From: Pseudofabraea citricarpa
Lineage: Eukaryota; Ascomycota; Leotiomycetes; Helotiales; Dermateaceae
NCBI GenBank assembly: GCA_029641185.1
Contig: JAPWGK010000003.1
Location: 248,001-312,000, forward strand
Reading direction: 5' to 3'
DNA length: 64,000 nt
This document shows, one piece after another, positions 21,962 to 32,926 of this stretch. Below the pieces are notes generated by a model. It was not told where the DNA came from and did no database searches. It was given only the letters and a program-made list of their open reading frames with translations. The position numbers were made by a program, and so were the translations under genes. Within the stretch, counting starts at the first letter, position 1; each line of letters starts with the position of its first letter.

Positions 21962-23398
21962 ATGACCTCCCAAATCACCCCATCAAAGACGGTATGACGC
22001 TCCTTGCCACAACCTTCTGGTCCATCAACGCGTCGATCAATTAGCTAACGTGTATCCCCTACAGGCTGCCTCTGCAATTGAAGGCTTTAAGATGACCGAC
22101 TCACCTATCAAGAAGCTCGACTTCAGCGCGACCGACAAGGAGAACGCTCCCTTCGATGCCGACGCGTCCGTCGTCACTGAGGTCGAGACCAAGAAACCCG
22201 TCGTTGAACAAGTAAAGACTGAGACTGCCGTTGTGGCCGCGTCTGGTCTTCAGCCTGAGGAGGCCGACGAGCCCCTCCTACAAGAGAACCCTCAGAGATT
22301 CGTTCTCTTCCCAATCAAGTACCATGAGGTATGTTGTCGCGTCCCGACGCGTCACGCGTAAAGTACTTTCACCATGCTAATACATACACCCTTAGATCTG
22401 GCAGATGTACAAGAAGGCCGAGGCCTCTTTCTGGACCGCAGAGGAGATCGATCTATCCAAGGATCTCCACGACTGGAACAACAAGCTCAATGACGACGAG
22501 CGTTACTTCGTTTCTCACGTCCTTGCCTTCTTCGCTGCATCAGACGGAATTGTCAACGAGAACCTTGTCGAGCGATTCAGTGGTGAGGTCCAGATTCCAG
22601 AGGCTCGTTGCTTCTATGGTTTCCAAATCATGATGGAGAACATCCACTCCGAGACATACTCTCTTCTCATCGACACATACATCAAGGAGCAGGCTCAACG
22701 CACATACTTATTCAACGCCATTGAGACCAGTAAGTTTAGTCAATCTGCATATTCATACCTGTCCTAACAATAATCTAGTTCCCTGCATCAAGAAGAAGGC
22801 CGACTGGGCTGTTAAGTGGATCCAAGATAAGAACTCTACCTTCGCTCAACGTCTCGTTGCATTCGCAGCTGTTGAGGGTATCTTCTTCAGTGGTTCATTC
22901 GCTTCCATTTTCTGGCTCAAGAAGCGTGGTCTCATGGCTGGTCTCACATTCTCCAACGAGCTCATCTCTCGTGACGAGGGTCTTCACACTGATTTTGCTT
23001 GCCTTCTCTTCTCTCACTTGAAGCATCGCCCAAGCAAGCAAGCAGTCCAAGACGTCATCACTGAGGCTGTTGAGATCGAGCAAGAGTTCTTAACCGAGGC
23101 ACTCCCATGTGCTCTTCTCGGCATGAACTCCAACCTGATGAAGCAATATATTGAATTCGTCGCTGATCGTCTTCTCCTTGCTCTCGGCAACGACAAGGTC
23201 TACAAGTCTGCCAACCCCTTCGACTTCATGGAGAACATCTCTCTTGCCGGAAAGACCAACTTCTTCGAGAAGCGTGTCGGTGACTACCAGAAGGCTGGTG
23301 TCATGGCTGGCACACAAAAGAAGCACGAGGATACCGCCGCGCAAACAGATGCCAAGGCAGAGAATGGCGGAGACTTCAACTTCGATGAAGACTTTTAG
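21962..23398 (+). CDS. RNR2: Ribonucleoside-diphosphate reductase small subunit (R2)
   Basis: Four exons: 21962-21991, 22065-22328, 22396-22729 and 22779-23398. The product is 415 aa. It makes the diferric-tyrosyl radical subunit of class Ia ribonucleotide reductase, which supplies dNTPs for DNA synthesis. Visible features are S-D-G (Asp148), E-N-I-H-S-E-T-Y (Glu179, His182 and the radical Tyr186), and S-R-D-E-G-L-H-T-D with the later Glu and His ligands. The Phe-rich acidic C-terminus N-F-D-E-D-F docks on the large subunit. The first exon is only 10 codons, a common arrangement in fungal R2 genes. Length fits the family. MCB-like boxes upstream suggest S-phase expression. Confidence 0.97.
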
Positions 23399-23906
23399 AT
23401 ACCTGATACCCTCTTATATTGTTTAATGGGTCGGCGTTCATTCTCATCTCACTCATGTATAACTTGCATTGCATGTTGCTTCTCTTCTTACAGTCGGATT
23501 ACATAGATGGCGAGGTCGCCAGGTGCAAACTTGTAGTCTATTGTTGGGTATACTTTGAAGGCGTTCTGGGGTTGGGGCTACGGAAACCAGGGGGTGGTAG
23601 TCGTGGTAGGATAACGAACACACACAAACGGTACATAGCTTAGTTCAAGATAAATGATAAAGACGATTCACAATTATCCTGTTTGTTCACTCGCTCATTG
23701 TTGATATCTCTTTGATATCTCTATGATTCTGGTATCATGCACAAATGCAACATAGACCACTCAACTCCTTGAAATGCTCTGACATGGACTTTTCCCTCAG
23801 TAGGTAGGTAGGTGGCTTCCACGGCCTAGCTCGCAGGCATATTGAAATCTGCTTCTCGCAGTCCCCCACTTCATCTTTTAAATCCCAACCCAACCGACTC
23901 TCGGCT
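23399..23906. other. Convergent intergenic region
   Basis: Lies between the 3' ends of RNR2 and SRP21. It holds the two 3' UTRs and a short GTAGGTAGGTAGG run near 23801. No gene. Confidence 0.65.
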
Positions 23907-24485
23907 TCACTTCTTCCCCTTCTTCTTGCCCTTCTTGCCCGGCGCACCACCCTGCGACTGGCCCTGTGCAGGCGGCACGACAGGTTTCTGCTCACCGGCA
24001 GGAACAGGCGTCGAGACACCCTCTCCGGCCTCTGCCTCGCCCTCATCCTTGACCTCCGGCAACCCCGCCATGGGCCTCGCCAGCCTGCCCAAGATCTGAA
24101 CGAGCCGCGACACCTCGGCCGCCTTGGTCGTCGAGTACTTGAGCGACGCGCCCGACACGGAATCGTACGTCTTCAGCGTCAGCGTCGCGCGGATCGGCGC
24201 CGGTGCTGCCTCGCCCTCGGCTGCTTTGGCCTTGCTGGCTCGTCGCTGCTTGCTCCGCTCCGACAGGTGAGGCGAGTCGTCTGCGTGCGCGATGTTGTAC
24301 TTCGTCGTTATGCGTGTCTGCGCCGCTGCTGCGTTAGCTTTTTCTTTTTCTTTTTCTTTTGCGAGCGAGCCCAGCCTGGAGGGGAGGGGGAGCGGAGGGG
24401 GAGGACTGCTTGCCGTTGTTGGGTGCACCCGTAGAAGCAGTGTCGATTGCGTTAGCCATGATTGTGCCGTCTCCAGGTAAGGCAT
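23907..24485 (-). CDS. SRP21: Signal recognition particle subunit Srp21 (SRP9-21 family)
   Basis: Starts at the ATG at 24485 (M-P-Y-L-E-T-A-Q-S-W-L). Read straight through it gives 192 aa. A better match to the family results if 24318-24413 (96 bp, no stop) is removed as a GC-AG intron. The donor GCAAGC and acceptor CGCAG, with GCTAAC about 15 nt upstream, join H-P-T-T to T-R-I-T-T-K-Y and leave 160 aa. The unspliced insert is Pro-rich then Lys/Glu-rich, unlike the fold. The core L-T-L-K-T-Y-D-x-x-S-G-x-x-L-K-Y fits SRP9-21, and the tail is basic (K-K-G-K-K). Srp21 is part of the Alu-domain side of SRP in fungi, pausing translation of secretory proteins. Confidence 0.85.
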   Translation of the reverse strand: MPYLETAQSWLTQSTLLLRVHPTTASSPPPPLPLPSRLGSLAKEKEKEKANAAAAQTRITTKYNIAHADDSPHLSERSKQRRASKAKAAEGEAAPAPIRATLTLKTYDSVSGASLKYSTTKAAEVSRLVQILGRLARPMAGLPEVKDEGEAEAGEGVSTPVPAGEQKPVVPPAQGQSQGGAPGKKGKKKGKK

Positions 24486-25117
24486 CGTGACTGTGGAGCT
24501 GCGGGCAGAGCTGTTGCGCAACTGGTTGTTCGATGTCAGTGTCGGTGTCGATGCCGATATCAAGTTCGGCCAGCGAGCGAGCTCTCGAATTGATTGAGGT
24601 CGTGGTGGGGCACTGATTAGGTTGTGGAGGAGGCGGGGTGCGGACGTATCATTTCTTTTTTCCGCGTTGTGGATCACGTGTGTGTTTGTGCATGGGACGC
24701 TTTTATGAATACTTTCCTACATCAAACTTGTGAAGGTGTTAGATCAATGTCATCTGAAATATCTCTTCTCCTCGGCCATATTTTTAAAAATGTGCAGGGA
24801 TGCAGGAAGTGCTGAGATGCCTTCGTGGTTTAATTGTACTTTCTCCCCCTTTGGACTGTGGACGTTTGCCGATGTTTATTACGCATAAAGTATATCCAAA
24901 TTATAGTAATTCAAAACGCTTTTAGTGTATAAGCTTCGAATTATGTTGGGTGACTTGACGTCTCTGGGTTCAAAGCATTCAATAGGAAGAAAGTCAAGCG
25001 AGCTAAGCGAAGTCTTGACTATGCCATTCTAAGGATGACTGAAGTTATTGTACGGAAATAGGATATCAATCCAAACTACTCCAGGGAACATTATTATTAA
25101 AAACAAACCATTTTCAT

Positions 25118-25151
<34 letters not shown>

Positions 25152-25690
25152 GGGTCATGCGGACTAGGGCTTGATGTTAGGTCCTTGCTTCCACTATCTT
25201 GCCAAGGTCTATACATTTTCAAACGTGATGTGGACGTGATCGGAACTTGAGATGAAAATGACGATACTCCCTATAATTATATCTTTGGATCATTTCCGGT
25301 AGAGATATTTCACAACTAACCATTTCAGCGGGCCAGGAGCTTGTTTCTTGTGGAATCTTGCCAAAGTAGACAGCCATCGTTTCCATAACATACCAGGCAG
25401 CCGAGGATCGAGTATCTCCAAAGAACACTCCGTTTAGGTTCTATGTGGAAATATCCTTCTAGAATAATCCTACAGCAAGCATAAAAATACTTATATATAT
25501 GTCTCACAATCGACCTTAAGTTCTCAAGTTCTAGCACATGGATGCCATGTTGTAGAGCGGCTAAGCACCGGCTCTTTAGATAAGCGAGATAAGATAACCA
25601 CTGATGAACCGCGAATTTTTGGTCAAAATGCGATGAAGAAAAATTGTTCACGACACAGAATTCCCAGCTCCTCCTACGACCGCCGCAAAT
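24486..25690. other. Divergent intergenic region, AT-rich centre
   Basis: Divergent promoters of SRP21 and NOB1. It contains a TA dinucleotide run (25121-25149) in an AT-rich stretch (about 24850-25600). A minus-strand open frame at 25325-25720 overlaps the NOB1 start and shows no family features. Confidence 0.65.
25121..25149. repeat. (AT)n microsatellite
   Basis: An uninterrupted run of about 14 AT units between TTCATGTG and TAAGGG. Confidence 0.95.
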
Positions 25691-27085
25691 ATGGCCAACG
25701 ACAATACGAAAGCGGTGCACAGTCTGATCCTAGATTCTGGGCCAATTATCAAGAACGAACCTTCCGTCTCCTCGCTCCTGGGTCAAGCCGAGACCCTGTA
25801 CACTATCCCCGCAGTCATCGAGGAAATCCGAGATGCCGTCACACGAGCCCGAGTAGAGACGACTCTCTTACAGTTCTTGACCCTGAGACAACCTAGACCG
25901 GCTAGTGTCAAGGTCATTACGGATTTCGCGCGGAGAACGGGTGATTTGGAAGTGCTCAGCAAGCCCGATATTCATTTGATGGCCCTGACCTACGAACTCG
26001 AATGCGAACGGAACCATGGCGACTGGCGATTGCGAAGTATGCCTGGCCAGAAGAGGGTCAACGGAGCACCACCTGCATCTTTGACAGGCGAAGCTGTTGA
26101 GAAAGTGGCGGAGCCAGAAGTTGAAAGCGCAAAGACAGCACATGTGGATGCACCCGCCGTCGAGACAAGAGGGGCTTGGGGTACCGTTATTCCAGCGAAG
26201 GTTGACCAGGACATACCTGTAGCATCCGAGACAAAGGATATAGATGAACAACTCAAGAATACGACACTAGAGCCTGTAACGCAACCCCAAGCTACAGAAG
26301 ACCAAGGGGTTGTTGCTCAAGACGAAAAGACTGAACATGTGAGCGGGGTCGAGAGTCCGGAAGCCGAAACAAAACCAGAAGAGAATGTACTAAGTCCTAC
26401 AACTGAAGAGGTTAACTCTAAAGTGGAAGAGACACAGGACTCGGAATCAGATGAGGACGGATGGATTACACCTTCAAATTTGAAAGAGCATCAAGCTAAA
26501 GATGCCAATGGATCAACCGAACCCCAAGAAGAGCCCAAAACGATGCAAGTCGCTCTTATCACAACTGATTTTGCCATGCAAAACGTTCTCCTCCGGATGA
26601 ATTTGAATCTTCTGTCCCCATCTCTCCAGCGAATTCGTCAACTGAAGAGTTGGGTCTTAAGATGTCACGCTTGCTTTAACATCGAGAAGGACATGGCAAA
26701 GCAGTTTTGTGGTCGTTGTGGTAAACCAACATTGCTCCGCACTTCTTGCTCTACCGACAAGGATGGCAATTTCAAAGTACATCTCAAGAAGAACATGCAA
26801 TGGAACACAAGGGGAAATGTGTATAGCATCCCCAAGCCTGTTGCTGGGACATCAAATGGAAAGCTGGTTGCTGGCGGAGGAAAAGGAGGCTGGGGTCAAA
26901 GTCTGATTTTGGCTGAGGATCAGAAAGAGTATGTTCAGGCGATGACGGGGGCTAAGAGGCAGAAGGAGAAAGATCTTATGGATGAGGATTATCTTCCTAG
27001 TATTCTCACTGGTGACCGAGGCAAAGGCAATGGCAGACCTAAGGTTGGAGCTGGCAAGGGAGTCAATTCCAGGAAAAGACATTAG
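25691..27085 (+). CDS. NOB1: 20S pre-rRNA D-site endonuclease Nob1
   Basis: One exon, 464 aa. The N-terminal PIN domain (about 8-110) begins L-I-L-D-S-G-P-I-I, with Asp15 as a catalytic acidic residue, and contains Y-T-I-P-A-V-I-E-E-I-R-D. A long acidic linker follows (about 135-285). The C-terminal zinc ribbon is R-C-H-A-C-F (Cys325, Cys328) and F-C-G-R-C-G (Cys340, Cys343). After it come the family motifs N-M-Q-W-N-T-R-G-N-V-Y-S-I-P-x-P and a basic end. Nob1 makes the final cut that matures 18S rRNA in cytoplasmic pre-40S particles. Convergent with NOP10, 287 bp apart. Confidence 0.96.
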   Translation: MANDNTKAVHSLILDSGPIIKNEPSVSSLLGQAETLYTIPAVIEEIRDAVTRARVETTLLQFLTLRQPRPASVKVITDFARRTGDLEVLSKPDIHLMALTYELECERNHGDWRLRSMPGQKRVNGAPPASLTGEAVEKVAEPEVESAKTAHVDAPAVETRGAWGTVIPAKVDQDIPVASETKDIDEQLKNTTLEPVTQPQATEDQGVVAQDEKTEHVSGVESPEAETKPEENVLSPTTEEVNSKVEETQDSESDEDGWITPSNLKEHQAKDANGSTEPQEEPKTMQVALITTDFAMQNVLLRMNLNLLSPSLQRIRQLKSWVLRCHACFNIEKDMAKQFCGRCGKPTLLRTSCSTDKDGNFKVHLKKNMQWNTRGNVYSIPKPVAGTSNGKLVAGGGKGGWGQSLILAEDQKEYVQAMTGAKRQKEKDLMDEDYLPSILTGDRGKGNGRPKVGAGKGVNSRKRH

Positions 27086-27372
27086 GCAATTCTGGAGCTG
27101 GCAAAAAAGGCATATTGGCGTTCAAGAGGTGTTACATAAAAGGCACGAGGAGGCGTCTCGGTTTAGAAGGCCAATTTCATAGATAAGCTGTGCAAATTTA
27201 TTTGATTGCATTTTTGACTCCGTTGCCGTCCAGTTTCGTACAAAGCCAAATACCCACAACGCCTGGTATACTCCTGCGCAATTGCTATATTGCCCAAAGC
27301 CATTTCTAGCCAGAATCACCACATTTTGAATTCCTTCTCAATTACTCTTCTCCGACCCCTGCCCTGCTGCAT
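27086..27372. other. Short convergent intergenic region
   Basis: 3' regions of NOB1 (plus) and NOP10 (minus). Nothing else seen. Confidence 0.6.
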
Positions 27373-27634
27373 CTACTGGCCCAAAACTCGGAGATCCTCT
27401 GAAATGCGTATTAGTATGAATTCACCTGGCATCTTCTCCTCGCAATCAAGGCCACTCACTCTGCTGGGTCAAAAGCAATCCATATCTCTTCTTCAAGGTG
27501 ACACGATGTCTCGAGTATTTGTCGTCGGGCGAGAATCTGGCGGGGTGGGCAGACTTGGTGACCTCTCCGCTCACGACCTTCTTGAGGGTATAGGCACGCT
27601 TGCCGTTGCTGTCGAGGGTGTACATAAGATGCAT
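27373..27634 (-). CDS. NOP10: H/ACA snoRNP subunit Nop10
   Basis: Two exons, 27634-27460 and 27398-27373, giving 66 aa. Exon 1 encodes M-H-L-M-Y-T-L-D and Y-T-L-K-K. It continues with [15 protein letters not shown] and [10 protein letters not shown], almost invariant in eukaryotic Nop10. The 61-bp intron has GTGAGT, a textbook branch site (tactaatac) and CAG, so the second exon (K-D-L-R-V-L-G-Q) is more likely than reading on to the stop at 27446, which would give 62 aa. Nop10 binds the pseudouridine synthase Cbf5/dyskerin in H/ACA particles that pseudouridylate rRNA. It is easily missed because of its size. Confidence 0.93.
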
Positions 27635-28726
27635 GATGGCGAATGGGTAGTAATTCTGCAGATGGTGTTAGAGCCTGGGTTCAAGTGATTGCGCAGTAGC
27701 CCGTCTCTACCTTTTGAAGTCGTGAGGTTCGATTCGATTGGGCCTTGTACCTTGGTTCGAATTGAAGGTATTTTGCGAGGATAAATTTTGAGGAAGACGC
27801 TAGGCCACGGAAGGGTTTGCACGAATCCAGCTTAGTGGTCGGCCCTTTGATATTCCGGATGAGAATCGAGTCACGTGGATGTTGTGGCAAGCAAGGTACC
27901 ACAGCCTTGGTCAATTATTAAATCTCCTTTACCCAACTGGTAGCCGGCAGAATAATATCCCGATGCAGGCCACTAAAGAAAGTGGTAATTAAAACAGGTC
28001 AGATTCTGGTTACGAAACGATTAGAGTTGAGTCACTCATACTGCATTGCGTTATGAGGTACACCACTATCACGGCAATTATATGACGCGGTTCTATCTTC
28101 TTTGTTTTGGCACCCTTAATTCACATGCTTTCAACTGACAACTAAATCATATCTGACAACAAAATTACAGCACAGGACAATCTACTTTCATATTACAAAA
28201 CCTACATAAGTGATTTCCCTTGTTCATTTCCACTCTGATTATAATCTACCCCAACTGACAATACTACAGCATCATACTCCGTAAAGGCACTTGAGAAGGA
28301 ATGCCTCACGCACGGACCCACACACCAAAACATGACCATTCTCGTCTAATGGCCGGTCCTTGTATTGTTCCGGCCGAAGGTACCTTCCCTGAGCTTGAGT
28401 TTATGATCATCTCCGTCCTCTTCTTGTTTACTTCAAGTCCGATATCAATCATAACCTTTCAACACCAATTGGGATCCAGAACACGAACCAGTGGATTGAT
28501 CAAGCTAAGTCAAAGCACAAGGTGATACAGCATACGTTCAAAAACAGACATACATACATACCTACATACATGCGCATTTGCGCATGTCCGTCTATGTCCG
28601 TCCCTCTGACTCAGTGATTCATCACCTCGTGTGAATCATTGCTTGACAGCCAAGTCCTTCTATCTACCCATTTCTTTATCTCTTCACTATCCTTTCACCC
28701 TTCTCTCTTCACTCTTCACTTATACA
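27635..28726. other. Divergent intergenic region
   Basis: Upstream of NOP10 and of the F-box-like gene. It is AT-rich in the middle, with a CATACATACATACCTACATACATG run near 28550. Open frames here lack coding character. Confidence 0.6.
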
Positions 28727-30145
28727 ATGGATCTCACGACAAGAAATGCCGGACACGATCTATCAGGTCCTGGCGCTTTGTCACCTGAATTTCAGTTCTT
28801 GAAGTTGCCTCTGGAGATCCAGGTTCAGTTTCCTATTCATCTTGGGGACATTGAGGATTTCATGCATCTATCTTCTACTTGTCGCTATCTGTAAGTAAAA
28901 TAGGCCTATTCATTCTCATCTATCCATTCCCGTCCATCCATTTCCGTCCATCAATCCTTTTCTATTTATCTCCGTCAATTCGGGGCCGAATATTTGTTTC
29001 TGTCAATTACTTTCCCAATATCTATTTGAATTCAAATACTTCTTTCAATTTGTTCTTACACAGCCTGGCTTATTCATATTACAGCTCCAAACTTTATTCG
29101 ACTACATCACCAAATACCATCTTTCAACTTGCAGCAGCCTCATCTCATCCTGTTTTCAAGCCAGGACCCCATCTTCTCATCACAGCAGTAGCAAAGCAGG
29201 TGGGAGAATGGGCCTTGCAATGTAAGTGAGCATCCACAATTAAGAGCCTATTCTAATGATAGATCCAGCCCCCCGAAGACGCCTCGCCTTTCACAACTCG
29301 TTCCAGACCAATGGAATTGAAGGCTTGTTTGAACTCTGCCAGCAAGTTGGACGGCTTACAATGCAAGAGATTCGAGAGCTCCGTGAGATCAAACATTCCG
29401 TCTTGGATCCGATAGCATTCGAAATCTCGAAAGAATGTGGTCCTTTGAGCACTAATGAACCATCACGGGGAGAGCCTGGTTGGAGTGGGGAGTTGACAAT
29501 TTGCGAGAATCCCTATGTATCGCTTCTTCAGATGACCATGTTTGGAGACTTCTTTGCTGCGAATATCCGAGCAGTATACGACACTCAAGTAACGAATCCA
29601 TTGTCGCCAAGTATTCGGAGAGATTGGTGGTCCAACTGTTGCCCAGATGTAAACTGTGCGGACTCACCTAGAGCGGATGCAGATCAATTATGCCACCTTG
29701 ACATGAGGTCACTTCATAACGTTTGTAAGTTGACTGATGCTGTGGTATGTCTCACGTTACTAACAAAATTGCAGTCTGCAGTGAGGTATGGAATAATGGA
29801 TGGTCACGGGCAGTCGAGCGGCTCACTGAGAAGCTCCCTGAGGAACTTCAACCTCTACCTGCATCTTTATTTCAGACTCCAGAGACATACACCCAGTTCG
29901 GAGTTCAACAGGCCAGAGAAGGATTTTGGGAGCAAACTGTCAAAGGACAAGGCCTGAGAGGAATGCATCTCTTACTTTATGGTGGCATCGCCGACATTCC
30001 GGAAGAACTCGTTGAGACTAGGAAGAAGATATTGGGTATGCATGTTGATCACATTGACCCTAAACTTGACAAGCGTAGCGATGCAGCATGGAAGTATCGA
30101 GTTGCGCCAAGATCTGATGTCTATGCGTGCTTAGACTGGGTATAA
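28727..30145 (+). CDS. F-box-like protein, function unknown
   Basis: Four exons: 28727-28890, 29085-29221, 29269-29724 and 29775-30145, giving 375 aa. Residues about 24-60 (F-L-K-L-P-L-E-I-Q-V-Q, I-E-D-F-M-H-L-S-S-T-C-R-Y-L) resemble a fungal F-box, which would recruit Skp1 for SCF ubiquitin ligases. The rest is typical of large, fast-evolving fungal F-box families with no substrate domain visible. The first intron is long (194 bp). An alternative in-frame acceptor at 29063 would add seven residues. The second acceptor also has an in-frame alternative at 29262. Exon joins keep one frame but lack expression support. Confidence 0.65.
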
Positions 30146-31134
30146 GTAATACGGGTCTCCTATGATTGGCGTTTGGCAGGACTTTTACAGAGTTTATGAT
30201 ATTGCTTTGCTATTGATGGGGCAAGGGAAAACAACTGAGGCGATGATTTCAAGCGATGAATGCTTGCTTAATTCGGATATATTGCATATCACTCTGTTCT
30301 TTCAACATAGCTAAATACAAAATCAGCATGGCTTCAACGAAATTTGTTCAGTTTCTCGAATATTAAATATCTCCGGGGTCAATGATAACAAGTAGAGACA
30401 TTGATGAGGTAAAAAGATATATGGATATTCTCGGTATTCATGGTGGTTTTTCACACTCATCATTATGGAACTTTGGGACATGTCATTCCATATTGCCCAA
30501 GTCGCTGGAGAGATGAATTTGCATAATAGGGTTTTAAAAACAAGCTGCAGAGGGGGACCGGCAGCACCATTACTCAATTACAAAAACGAAGCCTAAAGAA
30601 TTGGCATCCCACCATTAAGGACGTAATTATTAAAATACAATACCCCTTCTCTTTCTTTCCCTTTCTTTCTTGAGGCCTTTGCTAACCGTGTGGGCCAAAT
30701 TCTGAGCGAGCCTACCGAAGAGAAGGGCATCTGCAGTGACTCATAACCGAATCTCACTGCATCTCAAATCTCAAGACTCAAAACTCTCGTGTCAAAGCTA
30801 GAGGGCTGAGTGGTTGAGAATGGCAGGCAGCAATGCAGCCTCTCGGGCATGCTGACAAGCGGGGGAGCCTATAGGAGCGAAGCGACACAGCAGAGCAGAG
30901 CTGAGCTTAGGCAGCTGCGCCTCTGCACTACTGTAACTTCAAGCACTCAGCCTTACGCGACATGGCATATAAGAAGCCATGAGGAAAGTCCCCAGATTTC
31001 TTCACTTTCCAATTGTTAGAACTGATAGCAGCATCTCAATTATCTCTTGTTCCTTAGTTATCTATCTTGTATCGCTTTTTGTCAATTGGTTTGTGTGTTT
31101 TACTTTATTTTACGTTCTCTTGATTCAATCCACA
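30146..31134. other. Intergenic
   Basis: 3' UTR of the F-box-like gene and promoter of the next gene, including TTTCTTTCCC tracts near 30645-30670. No gene seen. Confidence 0.6.
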
Positions 31135-32673
31135 ATGGACACTTCAACCCAGCCCTCGCTTCTGCAGCTCGCAGCTCAAGGAACGACTCTCGCAGCACGA
31201 CTCACCGACTACGCGACCAAACACTCACAAGAAGAACAACTACACCAGCTATCCAGCACGCTCTCCTTCGTGGCTACCGTGCTGGGTTGTCTCCACACGG
31301 CCCTCGAGCGCTATGCCTCGACGCTGCAACTCAAACGGGAGATCCTGACGCAGCTGCAGAAAAGCTCCGTCAAGGATTTCAGCTACATCGAGAAGATGCT
31401 CGACCAGGCGGCTGAAAATAACCGCGATTCAATCCTTCTCCCGTACGTAGCGAACTACGAGGCATTTCGCGATCTGTATCGCGATGTCGAGGAGTTGAAG
31501 GATCATGTCTGGGTTGTGCTGGATGCCTTTACTTATTTGGCATTGAGAAAGTTGGAGAAGACGTAAGTCACTTTCTCTTTTTTTGCTCTCTTCTTGTTTT
31601 GGGTTTTGACCTTGTGAAATACTGGTGCTGATGAGAAATGTATACAGGCAGAAATTGGAACCCGAGCAGGCTCTCGATATCAAGAGACACGTCGACCAGC
31701 TTCCCCTCATGCGGCGGATGCTGGAGCGGGTTGAATCGAAGATGAAGACGCCACTGAAAATTGAAGGACCGACCCGTGTCGAGACCAAAGAGACGGTGAT
31801 CTATGAGAATGATAACGAGACTGAGGAGAGATTGAAACCTCTACCTTGTATCATCGACGACGATAATCGAAGCATCATTTCCATCTCGTCAATCAGATCA
31901 GAGTGAGTGCTATTCCCATTCCCACCCCACTCACATTTCCTCCCAATCAAGGAAACTCCCGACCTAACATGCTCGACAGCCAATATCTCGACACGCCCGA
32001 GATCCTCGAATGCTACATGCTCAAAAAAGAGCCCCCGAACAGGAACCTCTCGCAGAAGAGCTGGCGCTTCCTCGGACTCCGGCTGACGGAGCAGTTCCAC
32101 GACCCAGTCTACTACGGCATCGTGCCGCAAGCACGCACGCAGACGCAACTGCACGAGCAGCTGGAGAGTCTGGACATCGACAAGCCGTTGCACACGTCGT
32201 ACGTCGAGCGTACCATGTCCAAGCTGCCGGCGCGCGTGCGAGAAGAAGTCGACTTCCTCGTCGAGGACCGCGAGCGAGCCACGCTGAACTCGAGGTCCGG
32301 CATGGAGCGGACGTGGCGCGTCGTCGATATTGAGAATACGGCCACTGAGGCCGTATCGCAGAAGAGGCGCTTCTGGCGCACCGAGAGGAAGCGCGAGGAG
32401 ACGGAGTGGATGGTCATCCTGAGAGGCCAGACTGTCAACGCGAATGGTGGCGAGATGCCGCAGAAACCTGATCGGTTTGCGGACCCGTGGCGGAAGAGAA
32501 GCCTCTCGAGACGCAGATCAATTCCCAGGAGACGCGCGAGCTTTGATCAGCTGTTTCCTGTGCCGGTCAGGAAAGAGAGATTCAGAGCGCCCAGGTTTGA
32601 TAGGAAGGGGGCTCAGGAGGAGGCTGAGAAGAAGATTGAGTTGCTTCTTGTGGAGGGTGCTGGGAATCTGTGA
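31135..32673 (+). CDS. Conserved hypothetical helical protein
   Basis: Three exons, 31135-31562, 31648-31902 and 31980-32673, with introns of 85 and 77 bp. The product is 458 aa. The N-terminal 200 residues are predicted helical (Leu/Gln/Glu-rich). This loosely recalls the N-terminal helical domains of fungal STAND/HeLo-like proteins, but no defining motif is visible. The central and C-terminal part contains S-W-R-F-L-G-L-R-L-T-E-Q-F-H-D-P-V-Y-Y-G and an Arg-rich tail (R-S-L-S-R-R-R-S-I-P-R-R-R), possibly a nuclear signal or binding patch. I do not recognise the family. No transmembrane segment or signal peptide. Confidence 0.7.
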
Positions 32674-32926
32674 AATTTATAATGTGAGATAATCGAGCGA
32701 CGATGGACGAAGAGGAGCAGGATCGGGGTTGGACATCCCCGCTGGACTTTATGATTAATGACTTGTGCTTGGATTTATTGTTAACTGTAACATGCTGTTC
32801 GCTGTCTCTACCGAAGCTATAACGAAGGGATCGAGGGAAATTAACAATGCAACATTATCATTCCCTCATCTATTACTGAACCTATCATGCAATATTAACA
32901 AGAAGAAAAGATGTCCGAATCTAGTT

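Noticed and set aside
27722..27740. GGTTCGATTCGA, resembling a tRNA B box
   Set aside because: No matching A box or cloverleaf could be built around it.
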